64,000 bases of DNA from Prorocentrum cordatum (GCA_963575745.1 CAUYUJ010014631.1:43501-107500), one strand, 5' to 3'; shown: positions 31,091 through 43,319, counted from the first letter of the stretch. Numbers and translations are program-made. The notes: generated from the sequence alone by a model not told the origin.

Positions 31091-31319
31091 CTGAACCATA
31101 CACGGGCGCAGGCGCGTCAATTGGTGGAGACATGCATGGGGTACGACCCTACTCCTGTGCCGAATCCACTTGGGAACCTGGAGCCTTTTCTCGGCGTGCT
31201 CTCTACGACACGGGGGACCCTGCAGCAGGGACCACTATCAGGAGGGGCGCTCGATCGCGACGAAGAACTTGCATCGCTGGCGTTTGACCCCACGTCGGCG
31301 ACGCCAAGCGGAGAGCGAG

Positions 31320-32038
31320 CTCGTTCCCCATCTTGCTAGAGTTCAGCGCAGCTGCCCCAGGCTCGCAGCCCGCCAAAATCTTAGTATTTCTCGCGATGAT
31401 CGTCGGTGCTGGCGAGTTGGCCGTGACTGCCCGCATGCTCCTCATCGTGTACCACAATGTGCAGAAAGCTCAGCTTGGCGCGGGGGGTGATGTCGCGTCC
31501 AGCTCGGCATTTTGATTTCAAGAGACTCTTCATCGCTGCTGGAGTGGATGTCCCAGGTCACATAGATATGGCTTGGATCGGTTATCAGAGGGACGCGGAC
31601 GTGGACCACTCCCAGATCATTCTTGGTAGGTCCAGCGAGGTTCGCGCAGAGCTGAGTTGCGAGCGCGGGGGCGCCGCGGTCAAGGTCGCGCACGGCGCAG
31701 CCAAGCTCGAGGCCGCGGCCAACGCCAAGCAGAAGTACAAGAACGTCTTATGCGCCAACATTGGCACGTTGCCCGGCGCGGGCCCTGCTGGGGACGCTGG
31801 GCAGCCTGGCGCATCCGACCTGAGCCACATCAGCGACGACGACGCCAAGTACGAGAAGGCCGTGGTCGAGCGGGAGTGCGACGAGGCCACGGAGTCGGGA
31901 GCCGACGCGGAGTCCGACGCGGCGGTCACCGACGCCAGCGTGTCGGAGGATCCTCCGCCTCCGCCTCAGCCGCCGCCTCCACCACAGGACATGTGGGGCA
32001 AATATGAGCGGAGCAATGGTGGGGGTGGGGCGCCATAG
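31320..32038 (+). pseudogene. Duplicated gene B, C-terminal segment with a frameshift
   Basis: Starts like copy A (EFSAAAPGSQPAKILVFLAM), is shifted by an extra base near 31507 (GGCATTTTGATTTC against GCATTTGGATTTC in A), then runs open to the acidic and Pro-rich end (EDPPPPPQPPPPPQDMWGKY). It stops at TAG 32036-32038. Confidence 0.5.
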
Positions 32039-32234
32039 GCGTCCCTCTCGCGTCCTTCTGAGGCGCGTTTGCCTTCGCTGCGCCGTCTTCCTTCGGCTTC
32101 TTCGATGGCCCCATGAGGGCCCCGCCCATTCCCCACGGGGGCTCCAGAGCTCCACGATTGCCCCGCGAGCGCCCCTAGACGCCCTTCGGGGGCTCCAGGG
32201 CCCAAGAGAGCCCCATCGCCAACGTTGCCATCAT

Positions 32235-32650
32235 CACCACTTTACGCCATAGCGCCCGCTATCGTCATCATCACCATCAGCATCATCATCAGCACCATCA
32301 TTATCAGCATCATCGTCACCATCATCGTCATCATCGTCGTCATCATCACTCCCCAGACATCAGCTGCATCATCATCGTCACCACCGTCATCATCAGCGTC
32401 ATCAGCACCACAGGCAGCGCAATCGTCGGCATCACTTTCATCATCGCCTTCATCACCCCCCATCCCCCTACGCTTCCTCGTCAGCCCATCACTCCTCTTA
32501 CCTTTTACTCGTTCATTCCTCCGTCGCATCCGTAGCCTTCTCTTCCCCATCACCGTTATCCCATGGCCCCCTCATCATCAGCATCATCATCATCATCGTC
32601 ATCAGCACTATCATCATCATCACCGCCATCTCCATCATCGTGGTTCCCCC
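32235..32650. repeat. CAT-type trinucleotide microsatellites in copy B
   Basis: Two blocks, about 32235-32460 and 32572-32640, match those of copy A at 13335-13530 and 14725-14790. In B they are only about 110 bases apart because the A-only segment is absent. From 32650 to 34109 the sequence follows copy A with no supported gene. Confidence 0.7.
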
Positions 32651-34114
32651 TTATTATTATGGTGTGCCCGCGTGCCCCCGTCTCGTTCTCATCATCGTCA
32701 TCGCCCGAATCGTCGCCCTCATCCTCATCTCCTTCAGCGTCGACACCGCAGTCATCGGCCATCGGCCCTCTTGCATTGCTCTCGTGCGTTCTGAGAACCC
32801 GTGCTGGTTCTTGGGGGTCTCATTGGGGCTTGGACCTAGGAGGTTTCCGCGTGCGCGCCGCGGGCGCCGGCCGATTGTTTCATGCGCCCGTTTTCTCTGG
32901 CTTGAGTTATCGCGCACGAAGCGCGTGGGCTGCGAGTCGTCGAACGTACTCAGCATGCGAGACGTCGGGCTCGCATGGGGCGCTGCGCGCATCCGAGGCC
33001 TTGTCGGGGCCCTCTAAGATTAAGCCTGGTGCGGCTGGGTCCCCCATGGGCCTTGGGGCCCCTGTTGAGCCCAGTTGGGTTCTCCTGGCACAATGTTGGG
33101 GCTCTCTCGCTCGGGGAGTCGATGGGGCCTTGGCGGGGGCCGTTTGGCGGAGTCAGCGCGCCCCCCCGGGCCCTGGGCCACCCTGGGCTCCATGGCCGAA
33201 GGCGAGGGGGGGCGGTGCGAAATTGAAGCCACCCCTTCAAAGGCCGAAGAAGCGGCCCCCTGGGGCTCTCTCGGCACGCTCTCGGCGCGCTTCTGCCCCC
33301 CCTCCCCCCCCCCCTCCCGCTCGAGGCGCCAGCGACAGCGCCGAGCAATCATGCCAGGGGCCTCTTGCGCATGTGGTAGGGTTGCTCGGAATTCTGGGCG
33401 CTCCGCGCATCCCACCCCCGAGCCCCTCGAACGACGACGCCGAGGCGAGTTGAGGTCCTGAGGGGGGAATAGGGGGGGGAGACGGGGGCAATGGGTTTCG
33501 CATGAAGGAGGGTCAGGGGGGGCGGGATCAAAGAGAGGGGCGAAGACTGCGCGGATAGTGATGATGCTGATCACGGCGATAGCGGCGACGATTCTGGCGA
33601 CGGCCGGCATGGCCGTGGTTGCGCGCGACGGCCTGCGAGCAGAGGATCATGCATTTGTTTTGTTGAGCCAATTTCGGGTTGATGATCCTCCGTCTCTGCC
33701 TCCCTCCGCGCCGCGCCGTGCTCTCTCGATTTGTCCGGGGGCCCAGGGGCAGGCGGCAGGCGTTTTCCGGAGGTTTGACTGCGGAGCGAGGCGCGCCCAG
33801 GTTTGACCTGGCCCCCGCGGTTCCCCGAGCGGAGTCAAGCCCTCGTCGCGCATGCCCTTGGCCGCCAGGGCCTCTCTTGCACCCCCCCCCCCGCTAGTGC
33901 GCGGCGTCCTCGTGGCCTTGTCCCGCCGTCATGGCGTCGCCTCGGCAGTTGTCTGGGCGCTCTCTTGGACCCCCAGGTCTTCGCTGCACTAACCAGAAAA
34001 ACAGCTCCTACTGCCATCAACCCTTTGGTGCCCCTTTGGGGCCTCTAACCCCTACGCACTCGAGAGCGACCGCAGACCCTTCGACAACGACGGCGACAAC
34101 CGATTGCTCATTTT

Positions 34115-34435
34115 CGCGCCCCTTCGGCCCGCTTTTTTTTATTTCGGCACGGCACACCCCTCCGCCCCGACCATTTTATCTCGGCGCGGCACACCCCCTC
34201 CGCCCCACCCCACCACCACCACCACCAACACCACGACCACCACCACCACCACCACCACCACCACCACCACCACCACCACCACCACCACCCAGCGCGCCCC
34301 TCCGCCCCGACCCCTTTATTTCGGCACGGCACACCCCTCCGCCCGACCCTTTTTTATTTCGGCACGGCACACCCCCCCCCCCCCCCCCCCCGCCCCCGAC
34401 CCCTTTATTCTCTTGCGCAGGGTGTCTAGAGCTCC
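34115..34435. repeat. CGGCACGGCACACCCC repeat interrupted by a CAC microsatellite
   Basis: A unit with TTTATTTCGGCACGGCACAC and CCCTCCGCCCCGACC occurs about four times (near 34135, 34170, 34310 and 34345). A pure CAC tract occupies about 34208-34290. A run of some 20 C residues follows at 34371-34391. Confidence 0.75.
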
Positions 34436-34440
34436 GACCA

Positions 34441-34467
34441 TTTTATTCTGCGCCCCCCCCCCCCCCC

Positions 34468-34508
<41 letters not shown>

Positions 34509-35060
34509 CGCCCCCAGCGCCAGAGTGGGCCCCCGCGCCGCGGCTCTCTGCCCCGAGCCCCCCGCGCCCCAGCGCCCCAGCCGCCCCTGCCCCCTCCGCC
34601 ACGAACGCATTCCGCGCGCCCCCCCCCCCCCCCGCGCCCCCAGCGCCAGAGTGGGGCCCCGCGCCGTGGCTCTCTGCCCCGAGCCCCCCGCGCCCCAGCG
34701 CCCCAGCGGGGCGCCCCTGCGCCGCGAACGCTTTATTCCGCGTCGCGCACCCCCCCCCCCCGCGCCCCCAGCGCCAGAGTGGGACCCCCGCGCCGCGGCT
34801 CTCTGCCCCGAGCCCCACCGCGCCCCCAGCGCCCCAGCGGGCGCCCCGCCCACTGCCCCCTCCGCCACGAACGCTTCATTCCGCGTCCCCAGGTGCCCAG
34901 CGGGGGCTCCGCGCCGCGCCCCCATCCGCCTCGACTGTTCCGCGCAGCGACGCGCGCCACCTCCCCCCCCCGCCCCCAGCGCCCCAGTGAGACCTCCGCC
35001 CCGTGCCCCCTCCGCTCCGAGCACTCTATTCCGCGTCGCGACGCGCGCCGCCCCCCCTCC
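34441..35060. repeat. Very long C runs and a 127-bp GC-rich tandem repeat
   Basis: Bases 34452-34507 are almost pure C. A unit starting CGCGCCCCCAGCGCCAGAGT and running through GGCTCTCTGCCCCGAGCC begins at about 34507, 34633 and 34761 (spacing 126 and 128), then decays. C runs separate the units, and their lengths are unreliable in any assembly. Confidence 0.7.
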
Positions 35061-36045
35061 CCCTCCCCACCTGGGATTCGGGCCCCGTTGCCGGGCCTCC
35101 AGGGGCGATGTCTTGCCCCCTCTCCCCCCCCCTCCTCCCGTTTTTTTGTGCAAGAGCCATGGCACACGCGCCGCTTGTCCTGAACAGCGGCGAGCCCCTC
35201 CCGGAGCAGGGGGAGGAGGGGGCTTTGGCAGAAAACAAACGAAACCCGGCAAACCACCTGCGCCCTGAGGGCTGGCGGCACCGATGCGACCTGCACCGCG
35301 CGCGACCACCGCCCACGCCTGAGCAAATAGTCATAGCCCACTCGCCCACCCGCAATTTTTGAGGAAGCGCTCGCAGGGCGCGGGCGCAGCCACCCGTCGG
35401 AGCAGGCTCGTGCATCTCAAGTGGTGAAGTGACGCGTAGCAGATCGCTTATTCGGGCGGGCGAGTGGCGACTGTGGCGACGACATCGGCGGCGACGACGA
35501 CGACCACGACCACGGCGACGACGATGATGATGTTGATGATGATGTTGGTGTGATAATGCTGCTGATGATGATGACGTCAGCGACGATTACGACGATGGCG
35601 ATGGCAACGACGGAGAAGCTGATGAGGATCATGAGGTGCGCGCGCAAAGATTTACATTTCTTGGGGTCGATAATTTTTGTAACGAATGGTTGTTCGTTCG
35701 AAGGTGTTTGAACATGTCTGTGTTGAAATTATTTAACAGCCATGGGTTTGGGCCATGTGGCCAGGATTGCATTCTGTTTGTAGGGATTGTTACACGACGC
35801 GCATATTGGGTCAACGAACGTGCACCGCATGTGGAAGGTTTTTGTTGCCCGAGGTGGCGAGGGGTGTAGATGCGAGCCAGCCTGACTTGGCGCCACGTGG
35901 CATTTAAGATGGACGATCATGCGTCGTAGACGTACGCAACGGAAAACGATGGGCACCGCGAGCCCCTACTTCGGTGGAGTTTGGCACCGTTTCATTGTTT
36001 GGACGACGCCGCGCAAGCAACGTGACGCATCCTGCAGGATGCAAG
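35061..36045. other. No gene recognised; GAT microsatellite
   Basis: GATGAT/GACGAC triplets occupy about 35470-35600. A less GC-rich stretch follows (35640-35900) without a coherent frame. The end of the interval grades into the GC-rich tandem at 36050. Confidence 0.35.
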
Positions 36046-36390
36046 CTCTTCGGCGCAGGCGCCGGCCAGCGCGCGGGGCGACCGCGAGGCGGCCGTGGGC
36101 GGGAAGCCCGAGGCGCCCTGTCAGTTGCACGAGGCGGTCTTGGGCAACGACCAGGCGAAAGCCCGGGGAACCCAGGCAGCGCGCGGGGCGACCGCGGCCA
36201 CGGGGGGGGGGATTCGGCGAAGGCCCAGGGAACCCAGGCAGCGCGCGAGTTGGCAGCGAAGCTAAGCTGCCGCGGACGACGACCGCGCGAATGCGCCGGG
36301 AACCAGGCCAGCGCAGGAGTTGGCAGCGAAGCTGCCACGGGCGACGACCAGGCGAAACGCCGGGGAAGCGAGCGAGGCGGCCACGCGTGA
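36046..36390. repeat. GC-rich degenerate tandem, unit about 60-75 bp
   Basis: Words such as GGCGAAAGCCCGGGGAACCCA and GAGTTGGCAGCGAAGCT recur near 36148, 36211, 36286 and 36347. About four diverged units are visible. Open frames on both strands follow from the composition. Confidence 0.55.
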
Positions 36391-36539
36391 CGATTGGGCG
36401 AATCTCCAGGGCATTCACCCAAATGCAAGGTAAATGTGGAAGCCGCCGTGAACCCCAGACCATGCGCTTTTTCGCCGTATACGTCGTGCAATCTACGTGG
36501 GGCACTCTACGCGTTCATGTCCACGCGGTGAATTAATTG

Positions 36540-39500
36540 TACGCGGTAAAACTTGTTATGAGCAAACATGCTTTGAGTTGTCAGTGCCGCGCAGTCATCC
36601 CACGCGCCCGCCCGCAACTGGGCCCGCAAAAGTCATGCGGCGCCGATTGCGATTAGTGCCTGGCGTTGGCTGATGCATCTCTGCGCCCGCGCTAGCCCGC
36701 GCATGCTCGCCCGCGCAGCGGCCGGCTAGTTTGGCGCGGCCGCCGCGGCGGCGGTGGCTCTGATCGCTGGGCGCTTCCCAGCGGGCGCTTCAGTTCGAGT
36801 CGGCGACTTGGGCGGGCGCGGTAACATATCGACGTTGACAACGGTAGACGCGATAGTGATAGTAGCGACGATGGCGAGATGGCGATGACGACGGCAAGGC
36901 CAAAGACGGCGACGAGTTGACCACACCGATGACGATGATTGCGTGCGGCGGTCAAGGTTTTGGCTGGAGTTCGACGTGCGCGCGCGGCCGAGGCGCGCGA
37001 GCGGCCCGCGCGGCGTTTTTTGACCGGGGGCGCGCGACCCCCTTCCCCCCCCGCGCGCGCACTTGCGTTCGAGTGAATTCGTCTGGCGGCGCTAGGGGCT
37101 CGTGTGATCCTGTGTCCGTTAACATTGGAAACAAACGATGGTGTTCTGAACAATGCGCCGGAGTGCGCGCGCACCATTGCGGAAACCCAGCGCTGCAAAA
37201 CCATATTTGGTTCCGTGTTTCGGCGCACTCGATTTTGAAATCTTTGCGGAACTTGGCTGGTTGGTTGGTTTCGGCGCGCGCGCGCGACGACGCGCGAGCG
37301 CGCGTTTCGCCCCGCGCGACGCGAAGGGTTCTCGCGACAGCACGCGCGCAAGGGCGCTCGAACGATGCCGACATGCGCGCGCGAGGCGCAGGCTTGGTAA
37401 CATATGATCAACACGTTTGGAAGTGTTGGCTGCTGTTTGTCTGCTTATCTATATCCTTTTTATGTATATATGCATTAACGAACGTGCATGTGTGCAAATG
37501 CAGTCTTTGGGGGAATTCCTGTCGCGCTACCATTGTCTTTGCATGTGTGTTCGCGACGCTCGGTTTTGGCACGCCTTCGAAACATATGAATTTTGAGTGC
37601 TTTCGGCGCGCGCAAACGGGCGCTATGAAAACATATAATTTCCCATTGACGAGCGCGCGCGTATTATTTTCCCAGCAGGCGAGGGGGGGGCGATGAGGGG
37701 CTGCCCGGGGCGGTGCGAATTCATTTTTAGGATTGGCGGCGAGGCGGAATCAGGCGCGCATTGCGACTTGGAAAATATCAAATCCCGGGCGGGGGTAGAT
37801 CTGAACATTCTTTTAGAGAGGAGAGTCTACGTCGCGCCGCATATGCGGTTCAATTCGCCGTTGTTCGCAGTGGGTGGTCAATTCCATTGCCCGCGCAATC
37901 GCCCCGCCCGCCCTCTCGCAGCTTTGCTCGCAAGACCCATGCTGCCGTGATTGCGACGCGCGCCTGGCTTCGGCCGGCGAATCTTCGCGGCCGCGCTGGC
38001 CCCGCGCATGCTCGCGCGCGCAGCGGCCGCGCGGCGCGACCGACGCGGCCTCGGCGTCGCCGGCTGCGGGGCATTTCCCAGCGGGCATTTCATCGCGAGT
38101 CGGCGACTTGGGCGGGCGCGGCATGATGGCGACGCCGACGGCGGCGGACGCGGCGACGAGAATCGCGACGACGGCGGCGACGTCGACGGCGGGGCCAACG
38201 ACGGCGACGATGACGCCCGCCGATAAGAATGACGATGCCCTCGCGTCGGCGATGAAGGTGACCTTCGCAGGAGGGGGTTCGCCGCGCGCGCGCGGCCAAC
38301 GCGCGCGAGTGGCCCGCGCGGCATTAGTTGACGCGGATCGCCCGGCCCGCCGCCCCCCGCCCGCCCGCCCGCCCGCGCCGCCAGGGCGCGCGCGGGCGTT
38401 CGGATGAGTTCGACATTCGGCGCCGGAGGCACGTTTGGCAGACGTTGGCGACAATGAAACTCATTGTTCTCTTAGAATTCGCAAGAGCGCGCGCGTTTTT
38501 TCTCGGGAACTCGCGCTCCCAAAACATATGGCGTTGCATGATTGCGGGCCAGTCGTCCTCGACACCCGCGCGAAGCCATAGGTTTGTTTGAAAGAATTCG
38601 GCGGGCGCGCGAGACGACGCGGGCTCTCTTCCTCCGTTTTCTGTTGAGGGCTTGCGACAGCACGCGTGCAAGGGTGCTCGAACGGTCTCGACACGCGCGC
38701 GCGAGAGGCCCGTTTGGTGACATTGTAGGGGCACGTTGAATATTTCATTGGTTTTCTTGAGGATTTCCATCGGCGATCGCAGGCTCGTTTGGAAAATCTT
38801 TGCTGCGACGCCGCGTGCTTTATGTATTCGGTGCGCTCGTTGTTTTTTGTCTTGAAATCCCCGCGAAACCTCGCGTCGTTTGACGGATTTCGGTCGCGAG
38901 GGTCGGTTGGGAACAGATGCTTGTTGATGCGCGAGCTTTCGCGCATAATATTGCCCTGCAGAGGGCGACGGGGGCGTCGATGCCGGCCTGGCCGGGGAGG
39001 CGTGAGTTCATGAGCGAGATGGGCGATGGGGCAGACTCAGGCGCACATTGCAACGCGAAGCGGGGGGGCGGTCTAATCCGGAGGGGGGGGGAGGGGAGGT
39101 AGATCCCCGTGCTCTCTGAGCGACGAGAATATGTTGCGCAGTCTGCGCGGAGCATGCCATGCGCCGCAAATTACCAATGCTCGCAGTGAGTTGTCAACTC
39201 TACTGCTCGCGCAATCGCCCCGACCGCTCGCCCGCAAATTGGCATGCAAAACCTTCGCGGAGGCGATTGCGATGAGAGCTTGGCGTTTGCTGGTGAATCT
39301 CCGCGGCCCCGCTGGCCCCGCGAGTGCTCGCGCGCGCAGCGGCCCGCTTGCGCGGCGCGACCGACGTTGCCGCGGTGGCGCTGTCCGCCGTGCACTTCCC
39401 AGCGGGCACTTCAGTGCGAGTCGGTGACTTGAACGAGCGCGGTAACATAACAGCACCGACAAAGGTAGACTCTTCGATGATAGTGGGAACGCTGGTGACG

Positions 39501-40330
39501 ACGCTGAAAACGACGACGGCGCGGCCAGCGTCGGCGCTGGTGTTGATCACGCCGACGACGACGACGGCGCCCTCGCGTCGATGATGAAGGTTTTGGAAAG
39601 AGTTTCACGCGCGCGCTCCCGACGCGCAAGAGTGCCCCGCATGGCATTAGTTGATATTCATCGCGCCCCCCCCCCCCCCCCCTCAGCACGCGCAAGGGCG
39701 TTCCAATGATTTCGACATGCGGCGCAAGACCGTCTTGTAGAATTTGATGGCGAAGTTGAAAGCCGATGTTTCCCCTGAGAATTCGCAAGGGCGCGAGCGC
39801 AGATTTTGTTGCGAAGCCATGGGCTTTCATCAAAAATGTTTGGTCATGGTTTCGGGACGCTCGTTTTTGAATTCCTGGCGAATCTCCAGGTTCTCGAAGG
39901 ATTTCGGCATGCGCGCGCGACGACGCGCGAGCGTGCATTTGGCCCCGGCTTGCGGGGAATTCTTGCGACAACACGCGCGCAAAGGGCGCTCAGAATTCAA
40001 CATGCGCGCGCGGAGCCCGTTTGGTTGCAGTTTATGAAAGTGTTGGAAACTTGACTGTTATCTTCAGGATTCGCAAGAGCGCGCACCAGTTTTTGGTTTT
40101 CAAATCTGTATTGCAAGACGACATTGTTCGGTGCGTTGTCGGGACATTCGATTTGGCAATCCCTGCGAAACTTAAGGTTATTAATGAATTTCGGCAGGCG
40201 CGCGCGACGACGAACGCGCTTGCATTTCGTCTTCATGTGCTGCAATGAAGTATTGAAACTGACGAGCGAGCGCGTTTATTTTGGGCACACGATGGGGAGT
40301 GCCGTTGCCAGCCTAGTTGCGATGAGTCGA
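36540..40330 (+). repeat. Tandem triplication of a 1.3-kb unit
   Basis: Three units begin near 36540, 37830 and 39150. Landmarks repeat in order: GCATGCTCGCSCGCGCAGC, then CGAGTCGGCGACTTGGGCG (36796, 38096, 39416), then a CGCGCGACGACGCGCGAG block with CGACARCACGCGCGCAAGG (about 37280, 38605, 39910). Spacing is 1,300-1,330. Each unit also has internal shorter repeats (around TTTTGAAATCYYYGCGRAACT). Divergence is high. No coherent gene; it may be an old satellite or a decayed tandem gene. Confidence 0.8.
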
Positions 40331-40764
40331 AATCACATATAGGATGGAGGATGGGGCTGAATATTTTTAAATTGCAGAATGAAAAATGACAAATTTTGCT
40401 TTGGGGGGAATCGACCCAAATAGTTATTCAAGGAGAATCTACCTGGCGCAGTCTAAACGCGACGAAGCGGAGACGGGGCGGCGACGGCGGGCACATTGAC
40501 GCCAGACTGGCATACAGGCCCAGAAGACGGGCGGCGACGGGGCGGCGATGGCAGGCATTTAGCCGCCTGACCGGCACACAGGCCTAGACGACGGGCGGCG
40601 ACGGCGCGGCAACGGGGCGGCGACGGCGGGCACGGAGCCGCCTGACCAGCACACAGGCCCAGTTGTTCAAACAACAAATAGAACCCCCTAAGTGCGAACA
40701 TTGTAAAACCTAACAGTGCAAGCCCTGCTTCGGGAAACAATGAATTTTACTTCAATGATTTGTA
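40331..40764. other. No gene recognised; GGCGGCGACGGGCGG-type repeats
   Basis: A short imperfect tandem with GACGGGCGGCGACGGGGCGG and CCAGACTGGCAYACAGGCC words lies at about 40470-40660. The rest is ordinary sequence. Confidence 0.4.
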
Positions 40765-40860
40765 GTTCCCCACATGTTTCGTGGGGTTCTGATTTTCTTC
40801 ACTGCCGCGCTGCACCCGCGTCTCACCTCCTCCTCCCCTCCTCCCCCTTTTATGCTCCTT
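40765..40860 (+). repeat. Degenerate head module with polypyrimidine tract
   Basis: GTTCCCCACATGTTTCGTGG, GGTTCTGATTTTCTTCACTG and CCGCGC align with the head at 51131 (GTTCCCAACTATCCTGTGG, GGTCCTTGTGTTGAGTCAGC and AGTGCC). It is then followed by CTCCTCCTCCCCTCCTCCCCC. Similarity is partial, but position and order match the other heads. A satellite block begins right after it. Confidence 0.45.
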
Positions 40861-40876
40861 CCTCCCTCACCCACAG

Positions 40877-41180
40877 CACAGCACAACACAGCACGGCACA
40901 GCGCACACATACACATACACACATACACACAATCATACTTCATCACCCACAGCACAGCACAGCACAGCACAGCACAGCACACAGCACAGCACAGCACAGC
41001 ACAGCACAGCACAGCACAGCACAGCACAGCACAGCTCACCGCAGCACAGCACAGCACACCGCAACACAGCACAGCAACACGCATACACACATACACACAT
41101 ACACACAAACACACAAGCACACACAGCACACCGCACACACAGCATAGGACAGCACAGCACAGCACAGCACAGCACAGCGT
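40877..41180. repeat. CACAG pentanucleotide and ACAC microsatellites
   Basis: CACAG repeats (about 40950-41060 and 41140-41180) alternate with CATACACA patches. It ends exactly where the 90-bp array starts. Confidence 0.9.
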
Positions 41181-41182
41181 CC

Positions 41183-42860
41183 TCGACACCACAGGGGGTG
41201 CGCAGAGGGTGGTCCCTCAGCGCGGCCCCTATCCGTGACACGCTCGCAGATCGTGGCAGGAGTGGCACTTTCTCGACACCACAGGGGGTGCGCAGAGGGT
41301 GGTCCCTCAGCGCGGCCTCTATCCGTGACACGCTCGCAGATCGTGGCAGGAGTGGCACTTTCTCGACACCACAGGGGGTGCGCACAGAGTGGTCCCTCAG
41401 CGCGGCCTCCATCCGTGACACGCTCGCAGATCGTGGCAGGAGTGGCACTTTCTCGACACCACAGGGGGTGCGCAGAGAGTGGTCCCTCAGCGCGGCCTCT
41501 ATCCGTGACATGTTCGCAGATCGTGGCAGGAGTGGCACTTTCTCGACACCACAGGGGGTGCAGAGAGTGGTCTCTCAGCGCGGCCTCTATCCGTGACACG
41601 CTCGCAGATCGTGGCAGGAGTGGCACTTTCTCGACACCACAGGGGGTGCGCAGAGGGCGGTCCGTCAGCGCGGCCTCTATCCGTGACACGCTCGCAGATC
41701 GTGGCAGGAGTGGCACTTTCTCGACACCACAGGGGGTGCGCAGAGGGTGGTCCCTCAGCGCGGCCTCTATCCGTGACACGCTCGCAGATCGTGGCAGGAG
41801 TGGCACTTTCTCGACACCACAAAGGGGTGCGCAGAGGTCCCTCAGCGCGGCCTGTATCCGTGACACGCTTGCAGGTCGTGGCAGGAGTGGCATTGTCTCG
41901 ACACCACAGAGGGTGCCCAGAGGGTGGTCCCTCAGCGCGGCCTCTATCCGTGACACGCTCGCAAATCGTGGCAGGAGTGGCACTGTCTCGACACCACAGG
42001 AGGTGCGCAGAGGGTGGTCCCTCAGCGCGGCCTGTATCCGTGACACGCTCGCAGATCGTGGCAGGAGTGGCACGTTCTCGACACCACAGGGGGTGCGCAG
42101 AGGGTGGCCCCTCAGCACGGCCTCTATCCGCGACACGCTCGCAGATCGGGGCAGGAGTGGCACTTTCTCGACACCACAGGGGGTGCGCAGGGGGTGGTCT
42201 CTCAGCGCGGCCCTTATCCGTGACACGCTCGCAGATCGTGGCAGGAGTGGCACTTTCTCGACACCACAGGGGGTGCGCAGAGGGTGGTCCCTCAGCGCGG
42301 CCTCTATCCGTGACACGCTCGCAGATCGTGGCAGGAGTGGCACTTTCTCGACACCACAGGGGGTGCGCAGAGGGTTGTCTCTCAGCGCAGCCTTTATCCG
42401 TGACACGCTCGCAGATCGTGGCAGGAGTGGCACGTTCTCAGAGTGGCACCACACCACAGGGGGTGCGCAGAGGGTGGTCCCTCAGCGCGGCCTCTGTCCG
42501 TGACACGCTCGCAGATCGTGGCAGGAGTGGCACTTTCTCGACACCACAGGGGGGGCGCAGAGGGTGGTCCCTCAGCGCGGCCGCTATGCACCACTGTCGT
42601 CCAGGGCATAGCAGGCGTGGCACTTTCTCGACGTCATAAGGGGTGCGCAGGGGGTGGTCCCTCACCGCGGCCGCTATGCACGACGGTCGTCCAGGGCAAA
42701 GCAGGAGCGGCGTTTTCTCGACACCACAGAGGCTGCGCAGGGGGTGGTCCCTCACCGCGGCCGCTATGCACGACGGTCGTCCAGGGCATAGCAGGCTGGC
42801 ACTTTCTCGACACCATAGAGGGTGCGCAGGGGGTGGTCCCTCACCGCGGCCGCTGGCTGG
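41183..42860 (+). repeat. 90-bp tandem array, family 2, about 19 units
   Basis: Unit landmarks are CGACACCACAGGGGGTGCGC, GGTCCCTCAGCGCGGCC and GACACGCTCGCAGATCGTGG. Starts at 41182, 41272, 41362 and 41452 show 90-bp spacing; a few units are 85-88. The last three units (from about 42590) replace ATCCGTGACACGCTCGCAGA with ATGCACGACGGTCGTCCAGG, a distinct block. Frames stay open on both strands (up to 473 codons) because the period is divisible by three. Sequence is unrelated to family 1. Confidence 0.92.
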
Positions 42861-43319
42861 CTCGAATCTGTCCTCGATGGAGGATAGACGGCTAGGAAGA
42901 GGGAGGAGGTTCAAGCAACATGGCGTTGGATGACACATAGGGGAACATTCGCGACGAGGGCTGAGAACGTAGACTTGCGCACATGTTATAAACTTAAGCA
43001 AACACATGCGATTTAAACTAAGTATGTGGGGGTCCTCGGTAGCGTAATTTTTGCGAGCCTTGTGCACGCTGTATTGGGGCACGCGGTGTTTTTGTTATCT
43101 GCCGCCGTGCCTGCACGATGTGGGCGTATCATGATTTTAGGTGCTGCTCTGTAGGGTGCTTGTTTGTTAAGGAAGGGGGGGGCCCTCTAGTCGCAGACAG
43201 CCGCATGCACCCCCCTGCCTTCAGGCCACGATCCTTCGTACAAAATCGTGGACCTGCGGCCCCGAGGCCACGATCTCACGCAACAAACGATGTGTCCGAG
43301 TCCAGGGCCTCCAAGACGA
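42861..43319. other. No gene recognised
   Basis: Mixed sequence between the array and the CAAGACGG repeats, with no coherent frame. Confidence 0.3.

Larger units (their letters stand above)
27471..34109 (+). repeat. Segmental duplication, copy B (about 6.6 kb)
   Basis: Direct copy of 8719-16197. It lacks the 1,081-bp piece of A and has 176 additional bases at 29045-29220. Small indels include a 7-base loss near 30840 and an extra base near 31507. Copy starts are 18,752 bp apart. Confidence 0.92.

Noticed and set aside
34115-35360. Long Pro/Arg-rich ORFs in the poly-C region
   Set aside because: They are translations of C runs and GC-rich repeats whose lengths are uncertain.
41036-42503. Large repetitive ORFs on both strands in the 41-42.5 kb array
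   Set aside because: Same reason as above; no start context, no flanking coding sequence, and several frames are equally open.
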